Source: Helopsaltes ochotensis
Taxonomy: Eukaryota; Chordata; Aves; Passeriformes; Locustellidae
Direction: 5' to 3'
Length of the DNA: 64,000 bases
Assembly (NCBI GenBank): GCA_013400155.1
Contig: VXBM01001014.1
Location: forward strand, 89,865-153,864
Part shown: in pieces, positions 25,401 through 39,860 of the stretch
Numbering within the stretch: position 1 is the first letter of the stretch
Layout of the letters: the number at the start of each line of letters is the position of its first letter
Position numbers and translations under genes: made by a program
Notes under the pieces: model-generated
Told to the model about the DNA's origin: nothing
What the model saw: only the letters and a program-made list of their open reading frames with translations
Database searches by the model: none

Positions 25401-28400
25401 TTCTAATTCCAATTAAGCTCCCTGTTGTAAATTGCTGCTATGTTACCTATTTACTATTTAGCACAAGCAGAATCAAAAGGGTACCGTCAAAATAAATTTT
25501 TTCTTCCTCATAACAGTATCTTCAAATGATCTGTGATTATTCTGTTCCTTCTCTGCTCTGCCTGTCCTTCCACTTCCCTCCCACACTCCCTTTTTTCTTC
25601 AAAGTTTCATTGCTCTTTTTTATTTTAAAATGTATATGTATACGGATATATTACGGGATGGAGATTTTGGTTCCTGAAGAGATTTTTTTTTTCTTTTCAC
25701 ATCTTGCAATTGATTTTCACAGAGTGAGATTTAAAATGTCACTGGCCCTATCAGCTTTTCACTAAGTTATATAACTTCTTGATTTCTCAGCACTCTTTAA
25801 AGATGAAATGCAGTAGCTGCAGCACAGATGAAGATGTCAGTTCTCATACACAACACACTGTATCTACCCTTTCTCCACTTGTTTGTTGCATGTCATTTTA
25901 TAGAAGGAAATGACTAATTTCTACCATATTAACATTAAAAGGTTTATATTCTCAGAATATATGTACTGTAATGATTTACTGAATGCCAAGCTTTTTTTTT
26001 TGCCCTGCAGTATACGCTGCAGAATAAATACAATGGAAGGTCAAGGGACTCTGTATTTTGTTCACATAAATTATGAGTACAACAATGTTCTAAATATATA
26101 TCTTCTGGGCACCCAATTATCTTGGAAAAGCTGTGGGACTGGATCAGCAGGAGATCACTGTAATGATGAATGCTAAGAAAGACACTGGACTTTATTTCTG
26201 TCTGATTTTAGCTATCTCCAGATGTATCTTTGTGATTGCTTTAAAATATTTCCATAAAAATACAAGCCTGACATTAATCTTACAGCCAGACCAAGTCTGT
26301 TAATGCTGGAGTTAGTTTACCACAACCGTGCATTTTTTCTAGAGGGAAATAGTATTTTAGACAAAATTTGGGAAGCATAAGAATTTCCCAGTCCAAAGCT
26401 TGACTACTTCTGGGTTTTGACTTTGTTGGAAAGTTGGGGGTTTTGTACCTAAACTATTTTGAAAATGGAAGTTTTGACTTAATGAAACACTGGAGATTTT
26501 GCCGAAGCAGCTAGGCTTGAATATTTATGCTCCCAGGGTTTCAAGGAGAGGACCCTGCCTGGTACATGCAGCTGGAGCAGAGGCATCCATCCAGTACAAC
26601 GGGCAGGAGCAGGATATGCTCAGTAAGGGCAGGTACCATCCAGTGTCTCCATCCAGTCTGGATGGGCAGGAAAGTGAGCAATTTTTCTGCCTTTTTCCGT
26701 TTCCTTTGAGTTTTGCGTAAAGATTTACACAGGTGTTAGTACATGTGTTCTACCACTAATGTGGTGAGGAGTTAGTCCCAAATTTACTGGGATCTGAACT
26801 AAGTCTATATATATATACAGAGGGCTATTGAACAGCATGAAGGGAATGGATTCCAATCTCTTATTTTTATTTTCTGTTGTTTTATATTCCTAAGTTCTTC
26901 CTATTTCTCACATTTTTCACATGTAGGGTGAAAGAGGTTTTACCTTTCTGTGCCTAAGAGCAATTAGAAAGGCTTATCCATAATATTTTGATTTCCTAAT
27001 AGTTCCTTTTCATAGAAGATTAACCAAGGGAAAAAACCACACATTGTGAGATTAGTTAAATACATCTTGAAATACTGCCAGTACTTCCTGAAAAGGAAAT
27101 GTGATTTAGTGATTCTCATTTAGCATTTAGACAAAAAGCATCTGATTTATCTAACAGGACTTCTAAAATCTTGACAGTTTTATTGCATGCATCTAAATGC
27201 AGCTTCCATGTTTTAGCTTGTATGCTCTTTCCTTACAAATTCTGATCAGGTGGTTGTTTAACACTTCTGCCTTGGAGCTGAGCTCCAGTTAGGAAGCTAA
27301 ATACACAAATGTTTCCAAACTCACTTGCCTCATTTAACATGCTGTGGCCTCATTTGTCTTCTGGGCTCTGGTTTTGATCCTTTGAAACTGTTTAAATCTC
27401 TCTTTGGCTTCTTTTTTTCACTCTGTCAGGCACTAACTCCTCATCTCCTGTATTTCTCTGTTCATCTATCCATTGAGGCTTATATTTGATCATGGGGATC
27501 TTAACCTGACAATGTCAGCCAGGCACCAGCCTTGAGGTGCTCTTTGTTCTGGACTAGGGAAAAAAAAAAAGCTTCACTGTGCTTAGATAAACCTCAGTAT
27601 AGTGCTTTTTGATTGGATTCTTCTTTCATTAATGTCACTTACTGTACCTATAGATTGCTAGTGTCTGGCAGTGGATGTAGCTGCAGTGCTTATTCTGCTC
27701 TCTGGACTTACTGATTTAAAAATTGTAACCAAAAACACCTCAGGGCAGCTGTGTTATACAATCTCTTGTTTCTATGCTTGTCCAACTCTATTTTGTATCA
27801 TTGTGAGTAGAAAAAAATAGGAAAAGATTGTTGCTTGTCACAGGCATAAATCTAAATGGTGGTTCAAGGGAAAGGTCATCCATGTCTGCTGGAGAGGACG
27901 TGTCTTTACTTCGGCATGAAACTGAATTATGGCCTTAGACTGTCTTCTTGAATCTCAGTAAGTGCTGTCCGTGAGTCCCACCCACAAAGGGAAAAGGCAG
28001 GAGTGGTGGTGAGACCCTTCCCAGCGTACACGAGCTGCAGCCTGGGCAGCAGCTATTGCTGCCTCTACAGAAGCACAGGCGGCTGTCTGGGAATGCTGCT
28101 TGTGTTCCCCTTCGTTCCTCTTCTTCCTTTCTTTGCCCCAGCATCTCCCCCATCTACAGCTGCAAGGTTAAGATCACCAATCTGTGGATAAAGCTTGGTC
28201 ATCTCACTTTAACCTGTTGCAATGTCACTGCAGGGTTTGTGAGAACTTTCCTTCTGGGTGTCTCCTCTCAGCTTCTTGCTAGGAGCATGTTCCTTCCTGC
28301 TTGGTCCACCAAGACTGTAGTGGTAACTGTTCCTAAATGTCAAGCAGCTCCTCTGAAAATCTTTGGGAAGGAATGAATTAAACACTTGTGCTTATTGCAG

Positions 28401-31400
28401 TATGCAGGCCTGGGCGCTGTGGTCCCAAAAATCCTCCCTGTGCTCCTGACAGAGTGCTGTTACTGAAGACACAACAGCTCAAACACTGCTGACCCAAGGG
28501 AGTTCATTGAAGCACAGGAACACAGAGGCAAGATGTGTCCCGAAAAAAAGTAAGGGAAAAGCTAAGGGATCATTTATTTTTCTTTGGTGTTGTGCTGAAA
28601 TGTTTTGCTTTCCAAGATCAGTGCCTTAAAGCAAGGATCTGCACAGGCTTGTATCATCCTGGGCACTTTCTTGCCTCTCGGGCATCAACTACTTCATGTT
28701 TATTAATGCAGTTTTTTACAAGGCTTCTAAATGCTCTGCAACATAATCGGTGTTTTAATATTTAAGTGTTTTTATGGTGCAGTGGGTTGATAGGTAACTC
28801 CACAGAAGGATGCAAGCTTGAACTTCAGCATGTGCATGTTTCTACTGAGCCGACTGGTCTTTGGCAAGCTGTGACCTGTCTCTACAGCTGGTTCAAGAAA
28901 TGTAGTTCTGCCAGAGTAGGATGCTGAGAAGAGCCCAGGTACCTTAACCTCCTGCTAGTCAGATCTTTCTTTTTACTATTGATGTTAAAATTGGTGGCTG
29001 GAGTTTTACGTTGCACATGTGAAAAAAGGTTGGGTGGTATCTCTTCATAAGCCATGGGTGCATTAATGGTTGCCTCCTTCCCAGGATGGAGACAGCTGAA
29101 CCACCTTGCTGGTGGCCTCAGCATCAGGCAGGGGCCTAAGGATGCTGTGGAATCAGTACCCCTGTCAAGAAGCCGGGAGAGACTCAGGAATGCACAACTG
29201 GTTTATTAAAGACTGAGCAGTAACACACTTCATCGTTCTGCTCTCTATTATAATTTGACTGGCAACATTTGTTAGAATAAAGTTGAGCTTCTGCAAAAAT
29301 GCTGACAAACTTGATAACTGCAGTACATTATGTCAAGTTGGGTTTATTAAACACACAAATTAAAAATGAAGCCTTCAGTCTGTAGATAACAAAATGAACT
29401 TTATAATTTACAAAATAAGAGAGTACCTTCCTTTCTTAGATGATATCCTTCCCTAATGTTACATTATTACTATGTGCTATAGAAACAAGGTATAGATTTT
29501 TTTTCAGGAAAGTCTGAAAAATGTCTTTTGGTGTACTTAAATATTTTTAAAAAGTAGATTTTTAAAAAAATATACACCTTTTAAAGAACCCTACATATTT
29601 ATATAAATCTGAATTCTGTAAGTACAGGTGGATGTATTTATTTTTTCTATGACAGCTTTAAGTGGAATGTCCACCCTGCCTGCTTGAAGTTCAGGCGAGA
29701 GGGACACCTGTGCCACCCCCAGCAACTCACAGCCCTGGCACTGTGCACAGACAAGGTCTCTCACCAGGAGATCTGGTGGTGACAACATTTTCTGTTGTCT
29801 AGAAGTGTCTTATTTTCAGTAAATGGGAAAAATCCAAATAAATCGTGGCATTTTTACTGAAGACAGGTATATTAAATTAGTGGAAATCTGCTAGCTCTAT
29901 CTTCAGTGGATTCTGGCAGCCATAAAGTGATATGCTTTAATCATTGCACATGCAATGCAAGCACATGCCTATGCCTGCTTGAACCACTTCATTCTCCTTG
30001 GGGATGCTCATGGTTCCCAGTCCTCCAGCTTCTGTGTCTCCTGTGGCTCCTGCTGCTTGGTGCAGCAAATCTTCCCCTGGTGCACAGTCCCTTCTGCAGC
30101 CAAGAGGGTGTATCATCATCATTGTGGGCTCTGCCTGGAGGGTGAAGACATAAAGAAATGTCTTTACAACCTTTATACTCTTGTGAACGCAAAGTAAAAA
30201 TTTGTTGAAAATGTTCCTCCTACTTCCGCAAAACCGAGAAATGGAACAGTTGTGTGGGTTTTCCATTTGTTTTTAAATAAGGAAGCAGTATTTCACAAGC
30301 TATCTCTTCTGAAGTATGTTTCTCCTTCTATATGCATTCTCGGTACAACCTGTTATTAGTCAGCTTATCAAGGGGCATTGGTTACTTCTTAGTATGCCAA
30401 GAAATGAAAACATAGATGCCAAAGATAGCATTTTCTCAATAGGTGCCATTAACAGACTTCCCTTCTTCTATTTGTGTCTGGTGAGCCCTTACCAGGGCTC
30501 TGGATCTCTATCTCCTGTGCAGCTGCAGTGTCTGAATGAGCAGAGTATGGGCTGGCATCCCCACTCAGCCCTCTGAGCCATTCTAGGAGCTCTGCTGGAA
30601 ATACCAGTAGCTGCTTGGCCATGTTAAAGACGCTGGGTGAAAAGAGAAAGCTGGCTGTATTAATCAGAGCCCAATGCTTAGAGCAGGAGGGTCTCCTGAC
30701 AGAAAGGTTGGAGGATGATTTTCTCTTAAGTATAAAATAAATATTCCTGTATCTTTAAAGATCTTTATTTCCCATCTGGTATAGGCTAACCTGATTTATG
30801 AATAAGAAGTGCCAAAAGAACAAGAGAAGAATTTCTGAAACTTGTGTGGCCAGTACCTGGTAGAACTCCCTCAAGAAAACAGAGCTTAAATTAACAAGTT
30901 TTCAGTGGAGGATGTGGTGTATACATCAAATATTCAAAAAGGCCAACCAATATAAAGCTCATTTTATACTGTCTCTATGTTTTCTGCACGTTTCACTAAA
31001 ATGCTAAAATGATACTTATTATTCACTTGAATTATGCATAAGTTGGAAGGCAAAAATTCAATTCTGCTTTGGCAATGATGAGGAAAGATTTCTCATTTTG
31101 CCTAGTCTCTAACTTACCTTTGACAAGTTAGGTGTCTCGACAGAGATCTACCTGATATAATTATATCCTGCAGAACACTCTGAGAACCAGTTTATGTTAC
31201 TGGCAAGGAGAAATTCTAGATGTTTTAGACTCCTCATAGAGACTTTGCCCAAAGGGCACTTCAGCCTCAGTACAAGGGTAAATGTTGTGACTCAGGGAAG
31301 ATGTTCCATTTGGCAAGGAGCATGAGAAGAATTTGGATGATTTCTTGTGAGATTTGTGCTTCTGCTGCCCTGGACTGACTCCCCTTCTCAGCCCTGTGAT

Positions 31401-34400
31401 GTGTTGGCAGCTCACAGAGCATGGTCTTTACATTCTGCAGCGTGTCTTAATGCTCTCACTAAGGGCTCTCTGGCTTGCTGCACCTCTGGCCCTGGGCTGG
31501 CGTTCCAGCTGCCAAGCATCCCCGTGTAACAGGGCAGCGGCTCTCAGGAGGCAGTGCAGGGTGCCCAGCTGCAGGAGGAAGGACAAACCAAAAGGTCCCC
31601 ACTTGGCTGGAGGCACTGCAGCCTCAGGGCTGTTGTATCTGCCTGGGCTCAGATGTTGCTGGCTGGATCTCAATCACTGATGGTTTATTATCAATTTCCT
31701 TTTCACAAAATGCCTTTATACCTCACTGAATTTTCAGTGATGAGATCAGAGTGTCTTATCCCATTTATATCTCATGGAATAGAGATGATAATGATGTATA
31801 AATTAGTTTTATATTTCAAAAGAAGTCTTAAAGTTGTTTCAAGCTGTATGATTTACTGGGCAGGGCAGAAGAAAGTGCAGATTTGCATTTCCATATCTTA
31901 TGACAAGCATATCCACAGCACATTATATGAACCTGAGCTGTGGTTGCCTGCTGTGCTGATGATTATTCATTGAGATGGTAGAACTAGAACACACAAATCT
32001 GTGGTACTGTAAGAGCATTGTAACTTTCAACCTGCTCTGCCATCTCTCTGAGAAGTTAAAAGGCCCTTTTGCTTCCAAATTTGACTATATAAATGTATGC
32101 ATGTTATGATTGCATATAGCACAGCAATCTCGGGAACATTAAGTGCCCAGGGATATTGCAGCTGACTTGTAAACAACTCAGAAAACAGTCAAGCGTAGGG
32201 TTGGAATCAGAAATGTAAATGCAATTGCCTAAATTAAGGTCCATGGATAAAACAGCTTTGTTTATGTATAAATTACTTGCAGCTAGCACAGAAAATAATT
32301 GATACCATGACAAAGTTAATTACATGGAAAAATTTTATGAGTTTGTATGGCTTCACTGTAAGCAAAGTATTCTGTATGTCTAAGAGTATACCATGTAGCT
32401 CCCAGACCGCTGGACACGCTGGCCCTTGAAAACTCAATTCAGTGTATGGGAGAGAAGATGGTTGTGTAGAATGTGATCCTCTGTAGTACTGGATGTGTGA
32501 CAATCTCACAGTAATTGTCAGGGGAATCGGATCTGGGTGCTGGTTGCATAGCCTATAATAAAGCAATTTCAGAAACTTCTAATCAGGTGAAGTAAAGACT
32601 GTCCTTCGAGATGCAACCTTAAAATAGTCTGGACAGTTTGAACCCATCCTTATAACTAAAGCTGCAATAGATATAATCCTGCAGCATTAATGAGACAAAT
32701 AAGAATGAAATAGAAATCATTATCACTTTTAAACCATTATGCAAAATTTTTCTCCACTGAATATGACAGAGCTGGAAATTTCAAGACCCATGAAAATTGT
32801 TCTGAAGTAGATTTGCATAATGCACTGGAAGAGCTTTTGTGAAAATGGAACTAGTGGGAGTTATTTAAATAACAGTATAGCAGCTATTAACAAAATAGTG
32901 AGATTCAAAATAGTAATTTACTTTACACATCTCTTCTAAAACATGTCCAGAATCAAGATATCTGTCAGCAAATAGTACAGCATTGCAACCCACCCTCTCA
33001 AAATTCTGAAAGAACAGATCAAGAAATTCTCATCCCTGACAAAACACAAACCTTAGTAGCAGAGCATACTATTTCCACCATGTAAAGCAGCTGTAAATTA
33101 TTATACAGCCGTGGAGAAGCCATATGATCTTGAGCTGTTAATCCTTACACAGGCATAGGTAGGAAAAGAAGAATGAATTGTATATGCTATGACTTTTAGT
33201 TTCATTATGTTTTTAGTGTGACTGCTGCTATTTTCCTTCCATCATCATCATCATCCTCTCCCTCTCTACTCCTGCCATGCCTCATCCTCCTGGATGTACA
33301 TCTCCAGGCCCATGTGTGGTGTGGAGAGTGCTTTGACTCCTTTGCCCGTGGACTCACTTAACGCTTCTCTCCCAGGCAGTGAGAATGCCTTGTCACACTT
33401 GAACCACAAGTGGATTCTGGATTCTCCCGCTTGGAGTTCATGGATCTAACCTGGCAGCAACCAATCTATATGTCTTCTGTAAATGGTCCTCCAAGGGTTT
33501 ACCTGTAGCAGTGCTGTCATGCTCCCAGGAATAATCACAAGGTTTGTGTTCATTTTTGTAAGTCTTTATTCTGTAATATGCCCTTGAAACCCATGAAGCT
33601 CTAGCTTTGTCTATAAATCTTGTCAAAAGGGTGTGGGTTGCCTGTTCCACACAGCAAAAAAAGCTATTTTTCAATTATTTAGATACTATTCATCTTCTCC
33701 CTGAAGCCTGGTCAAAACTCCTGGTTTGACATTATCCTTTGTTATAGAGTGAGGGATGCTGGCAGTTTTCCTGCATGTGCTGTGGCCACTTCCATACAGA
33801 TGATTAGGAGGTGGAGAGAGGGTGGTTTTGGTTTGCTTTGTGGTGCTCTGACGATTAACAATTGTTGTGTCTTTGCATGGTAATTTTTGGTAATGTGTAT
33901 ATAAAAAAGAAAAAAAGGTGTTTTGTATGCTTCCTCTACTTGCTGAAATACATAATGCTGAGAGTATAAAGCAAAATACAATGTTGAAATGCCTCTATTT
34001 TTTTCACATAGTTCTCATGCCTGCAATGTTTTTTTTTCCTGAAGCTGGGCTCAATGTTACATTGTTAATACATACCTGCCACCTTGAATTGCTTTGTGGG
34101 CTGTGTAGGTGTGAATTCATCCCTAATCCTTTGGTGTTGCCACCCATGTGAAGATCACATTGTGTTTGCTCTGTGCCGTCAAATGATCTCATATGCTGCC
34201 TGCATTTTCTGAAAACTCTGCTGCATGATCAACACATTAAGGAACAGACTAAACGGCTTTTCTGCAGGTTGTTGTTTGTTTACTGTGAGACATTGATTTA
34301 GCGCCGTCCTATATTCTAGTTTGCTTTGTGGCATTTGGTTTCTTTTCCTCTGCAATTCATAATGGCCGATTCAGATTTGAATTGCAAGTTTGTTGCACTC

Positions 34401-37400
34401 AGTTGCCTGCAGTACTTGGCAGTGAATATTCAGTGATAATACAGTAGCATGCACTGAGTGGCTCTTTCCCTCTGAAAAACCTCCACCTTCCAGCAATCCC
34501 TGGCTCAGGGAATTTGTTTACTGAAGTACCTGCATGCTTCATAGCCTCTAATGGATCATTTCTGCCTGACTCGTCTCTTTCTTTTCAAGTGATACTCCTG
34601 GTATTTACAATTATTTGTCATGCAATTATATACACCATTCAAATAAGTACTTAGCTGTGTTTGCTCTAAACATGTTGCTTGCCTTTCTTTGGTTCTTCTG
34701 CAATTTCTGTCAGTGTACTCCTGTTTTCTGATTGCTGATGGCTGTAAAAATCCCTGGGCTGATTCCCTGCTGGTAATTCCTTCCCACAGTCTGTTTCGTC
34801 TTGTGCCATGAGGAACCAACTCTTCATCATCACAGGTGGTTTTTTCTGTGCCAGTCTAATTCTGCTATCTTCCTTTTGGGAGAGAATGGCCAGAGCCATA
34901 GCCAGGTCATATTCAAGAGGACTGAATAAATGATTTTCTAGCAGTCCTCCACGGCATTGCCTCATGCTGCAGGCACACAGAGGTGTCAGGTGGTAAGTGG
35001 AGCCTGACTGCAGACTACAAGCCTTTCACTTGATCCCTCTGAATTGCCAAAGCAGCCAAAAAATGCCCCCAACAATGACCAAATGCAGATTTCTGTCCTG
35101 GCAGTGGGGGACAACCAGTATGTCCACAAGAGAATAAAATAACTGTCTTGGGGGCTCTCTCTGCAGATGTCAGGGTTAGGCCTTCTCCTGTGTTTAGATT
35201 GTCAGACCTTTATAGTGTTGTGTTTAAGACAGAAGTTTACCAGTAGTTTTTTCAAAATCAGATAAAAGCTAGCTGTTGACATCAGTTTGAATCACATTTC
35301 TTGCTACGAAGAAATCAAATTCATAACCAGCTCTTCTGAGCATTCAAAAATACTAAATGCGTCACTGAAGACTAAACATCACTCTTCAAATAAAAGATTT
35401 TGCTTCTCCTATTAACTGTGTAGTAAAGCCTCTGCAATAGTCACAAGAGGCATAGAGAGGGTTTTTTTGTATTCAGTAGATAAGAATGAGCTAGGCTTTC
35501 CTCCAAATCTTTGTTGTAGTAAGGGGGATTTTTACTTAGAAATTTGCAAAGACTTAACTTTCCAAGGAAACACAGCATCTCCAGAGACGGTCACCAGCAG
35601 CTGAGTAACCCCAGATTTGGCTCTAGGATGTGTTGTCTTGATTACTTGTCAACAGCTGGTCCTTCAGAGTTATTCCGTGTTAGCTTCTCCTCTGAACAAT
35701 GCACTTTTGCTAGGAACACACCTTTCTCTTCTAACATCCCAAGGAGAGCACAACCAAATTCACAGAAGCTGCCAATAGCCAGAAGACAGCAGCAGTAACC
35801 AGCTCAGGGTTCCACATGTCCCAAAAGATGCAGATTTTCTTAGTTTTATTGCATGATTTTCTCTCCCCTAGAGTTCCTATGGTTAAAGATAGCTGCAGAA
35901 AAAGAAATTTTTGCCCCTTCTACTTCAGATCTCAGTCAAGTTAGGACTTTATCCTTGCTGTCTGACAAGCATTTCCCAGCCTGGCCAGTGCAGCACTGTC
36001 TTTGCAGCCATCATTATCTGTCTGTCACCTGGGAGGCTGTAGCAGCAGCATTTTGTGTCACACCAGGCAATATTGAAAGACCTGTGTTACCTGTTGTTGA
36101 AAAGTTAGGTGAAGGCTGCTACAAAATACATAGAATAAAAGATAAAAAAAATTGCCACAGTATTTCTTATATCTTTTATTTATTTTTCTACAAACAGGAG
36201 ACCTGAGACAAAGTAAGAATGAGGAATATGATCCCAAGGCATTTCATGTTCAGCTTCCTTTCTGACAAAGAATAAATCATTTCAGACCAACTATGCAGCT
36301 GTAATATATATAAAAAACCCCAGCAGAAAACCCAAAACCAAGTGCAACACAAAGCTAGTAATAAAGCAAGGTGTTGGAGAAGGGTCAGGTTTACGGAGAA
36401 TTCATTCTCTTGGCTTCAAAATGCCTGCCGAACTCAGACATGGTGGTCTACTGAAGATAAAGTTCAAAGACTGCAGTGTTTTTTCAAACTATATATATTT
36501 GCTAGCCATGGCTGTATCAATATACAATTCAGGTGGGCTAAAGGAAGATGCATTAGAGTAAACCGCTTGTTTTTGTCAAGTCATTGCCATAAAATTGTGT
36601 CCTTGCTTGACCCTGTGTCCTACGCAGCTGACCCTGTTATTGCAGTCTGGATTAATTCAGACCCTGTATCTTTCTGTCTTTCCTGCCAGCAAAAGCTGTC
36701 ACCATTGTCTCTCAAGAACAGTTTGACAATATTACGTGCACTTGCTTGGCTGTCATGCTCCTGCTTTGTTAATTTTGGTACTTATTTCTTTGGAAGACTT
36801 ACTTTTAAATTATTCTCAGTTGCAAGAATAGATAAGTTTTTCGACATTAATTTGGTACAGGCATTTCAACCAAGTCTTTTATTAATCATAAGTCACTTGA
36901 AAAAGACCGTGTGAAAATTTTACTGTGCAGATGACAGGTATTATCCCTTTATTCCTATGTGATGCTAGAAGAATAGACAGTTGTATTTGTAATAACAATC
37001 TGGTGTTCCCCACAGTGCAGCAAGCTATTTTTTTAGCTACCTCCAGACAGCTTTATTAATTGCACTGTCCTTCAGACAGCCTTGGTGGTGAAGAATGTGT
37101 TCATAACATGGCTGAAAATATAAATCACAACAGTATTTTTCAATTTGTAAAATTTATTTCCACTCACCTGCTGTCTTCCTTTGGGGCAGAACATAGACTT
37201 GCATAATTCAGGACATATGTACACTTATTGATCTGGAGGCCTTAGGATTATGGAGAGGTGCTAAACACTTTGTAGCCTCTTTGCCCACAGCTATTTTGAA
37301 CAACACAGAAGCAATACCCTGCAATCACAGTGAAAGCTGTGGTCTGAGGCAGAGCATTACTTCTTGAAAACTAGTGATTTTCTTCTCCAAATTTATACTT

Positions 37401-39860
37401 TAAATCTTCAAAGGTTTCTAGTGGTAAGGAATAGTCATTTTATATGCCTCAGGGATGGTATATTCAACAATGTAGCAGAATAACCTTATGATGAAACACC
37501 ATTTCACTGTTAATGATTCAATGAAATATTCCAGCCTTCATTTTAGGTAAATGTATTTAACCTGCTGTAGGCTTAAAGCTGGAAGTGTTCAAAACAAGGT
37601 CTCAGTTTCAGGAACATCGTTTCAAGCAAAAGACCTTTTTTTCTTCTCACACAATGTCTACTCAGACAGGCTACCCTGCCCATTCTTGATTTTTATATGT
37701 ATCAGTGCTCATAGTGCTGTTAGTTTATCCCAAGCTGTGTCTCCACTGACTCCATACGTGGGTCCATTGACCAAGACCCTTCAAGTAAAGGTGGTTTTAT
37801 CACTGTGACAAGTTCTTCCCATATCTGTAGGGCTCTTTGAACAGCAAGAGCAAATGTCACCAGCTGGTTTATGTGGAGCAGTAGTTGTTCATTGTTTCTC
37901 ACAATGTCACTCTTACAAGTCATTAAAATAAGCTACTGGTGTTGCTGTATGGACACAGTGCAGAGTTAAATCAGAAACCGTCAAGGCTGGATGCTGCCTA
38001 CCTTAGAACTTTAAATGAGTTCTGGAGTAATTAAGGACAAACCGAGAAATATAACTCCAAAGGTGCAGCACCTAACTCAGAAAACCCAAAAACCAGAATC
38101 TACGGGAGGCTGGAAAGATATCCATTGATGGACTTGTTGGAGATACTTGTCTAGATGGTGCAGTGCAGCCTTTCTTATATGTAGGATGGATAAATATCCT
38201 TGTCAACCCACACTGTTTGTGCAGAGTCATTGGAGCTGAGAACCACTCCTTCAAATGCAAGACACCCTGGGCTAGTCCAGAAGAAGGTTCTAATGAAAGT
38301 AGTCTTATTGAATTGCACAGATAAATTAATTTCTAACTGCCAGTTTTGTAACTTCTAGTCCTTTCCCTGGACTAAGCAACACCCTGTATGAGCATAGTTA
38401 TTTTGCCTTCATAGTGTCATTCATAATATTCTACATACACATTTATACATAAACATATCTTGCAGAGTTTGATCATGACCTGTGTATTTTCCAATCTATT
38501 CAGAGCAGTTATTATTATGACAATATTTAGTCAGTTAATATCTTAAACTAGCAGATTCCATTCTCAGTGGAATTGTCCATGCTGTTTAATTGCAACCAAT
38601 ACCTGGAGAAAATGTTTGAAAAATAAGGAAGTGTAGATTTAAGAGGGGTCTGCTTAGCATTAAATTGTTAGCCTAATAAAATTATCCTCTAGCATTGGAG
38701 AACTTTATCATTTTACTTCACTTGCTTCAAAATTTCAGAGTTATTATAATCTCTTCCTCTCAAATCAATATCTCACTGCAATGTCATAAACCTCTTTTAT
38801 TTCCAGGATCAAATCATGTAGTCAGCCATATACATTTATAGAGACCTAATTTAAGAAAAGTATTGACAAAATCCAAGGTATATGTTGTGAACTTTATTGT
38901 AACAGGTCATTTGTCTCTATTCATTAACTTTAGCAGCATAGTAACCTCTATTTTATGTTGCTAGAGATAGTGGAGATATCAGAACTATGGTGAATCAGTG
39001 ATGGGTGGGGTGTACTCACCCCATTCCAAAGTAGGGTTTGAGAATTAGTTAAGCCTTTCCCTCAGAACTTTTATAGAATGTCTAGATCTGAGGAGGAATT
39101 GAGAAGGATAATGTCCTTTCCCTCTACTTTCAAAAGGATTTTGACAATGTCTCAGAGTATATTTGTGCACAAGTCATGATGTTACATCTGGATGTGCATG
39201 CAGCTAGAGGAGTAAAAAGACTAGTTGGATGATCGGGCTCAGAGAATAGTGGTTAATAATTCATACAGTACCTGGATGCCAGTAGTGAGTTGAACACTAA
39301 TTTCTTCTGCAGAACAGAGATCTTCTTTTCCTTTGTCCACTGCTATTGCAGTGCAAAAACAATACCCGGGTTTAGTGGGATTCTTGAGAAACAATGTGTT
39401 GAAAATATTGGAGAATGGGAAATGCATTCTAGAGCTACATCTGAATTCAGAAGGTAATACATCAATTCTTTTCTCTCAAGGTTTTCAGCAACTTTGTGCA
39501 AATTATGTAATTTCTTTGTACTCCCCTCATCTGTGGAAACTTAAGCCAAGCAATTTAAAGACAGGGTAATGGTGGGCAGCTCGGCTTGGAAATAGATTAG
39601 GGACTGATCCTTCAAGCAGCTCTGCAGGCTGATCTTAGGGCAGTTTACTATTTGCAGCTACCTGGGAGATGGGTGCTGTAACTGATTTGGCAGAACCTGA
39701 AAGGGGAAATTAATGCAAGGCCTAATTTATCACTGCTGTTCTGTGTTCAGCTGTGACGTGCACTAATTATTGTACAATGAACAGTAGAATATCGCTGTTA
39801 TTCTACACATAATCTGGGTATAGAATGATGATTAGTAATACTGTCTTAAATTGCCTTTAG
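22455..39860 (+). other. Intronic sequence up to the OXR1 exon, no other gene seen
   Basis: About 17 kb of unique-looking AT-rich intron. The first 200 bases or so after the gap could be the far side of the retroviral insertion but lack a clear LTR end. A somewhat GC-richer patch lies at about 31370-31680. The longest uninterrupted frame is 36342-36914 (+, 190 codons), with no recognisable domain. A small (ATC)n lies near 33240. I saw no CR1 copy in this interval. Confidence 0.55.

Noticed and set aside
31428..31973. Overlapping frames on both strands, up to 139 codons
   Set aside because: The patch is somewhat GC-richer, which lowers stop frequency. The frames show no domain, no splice context and no agreement with each other.
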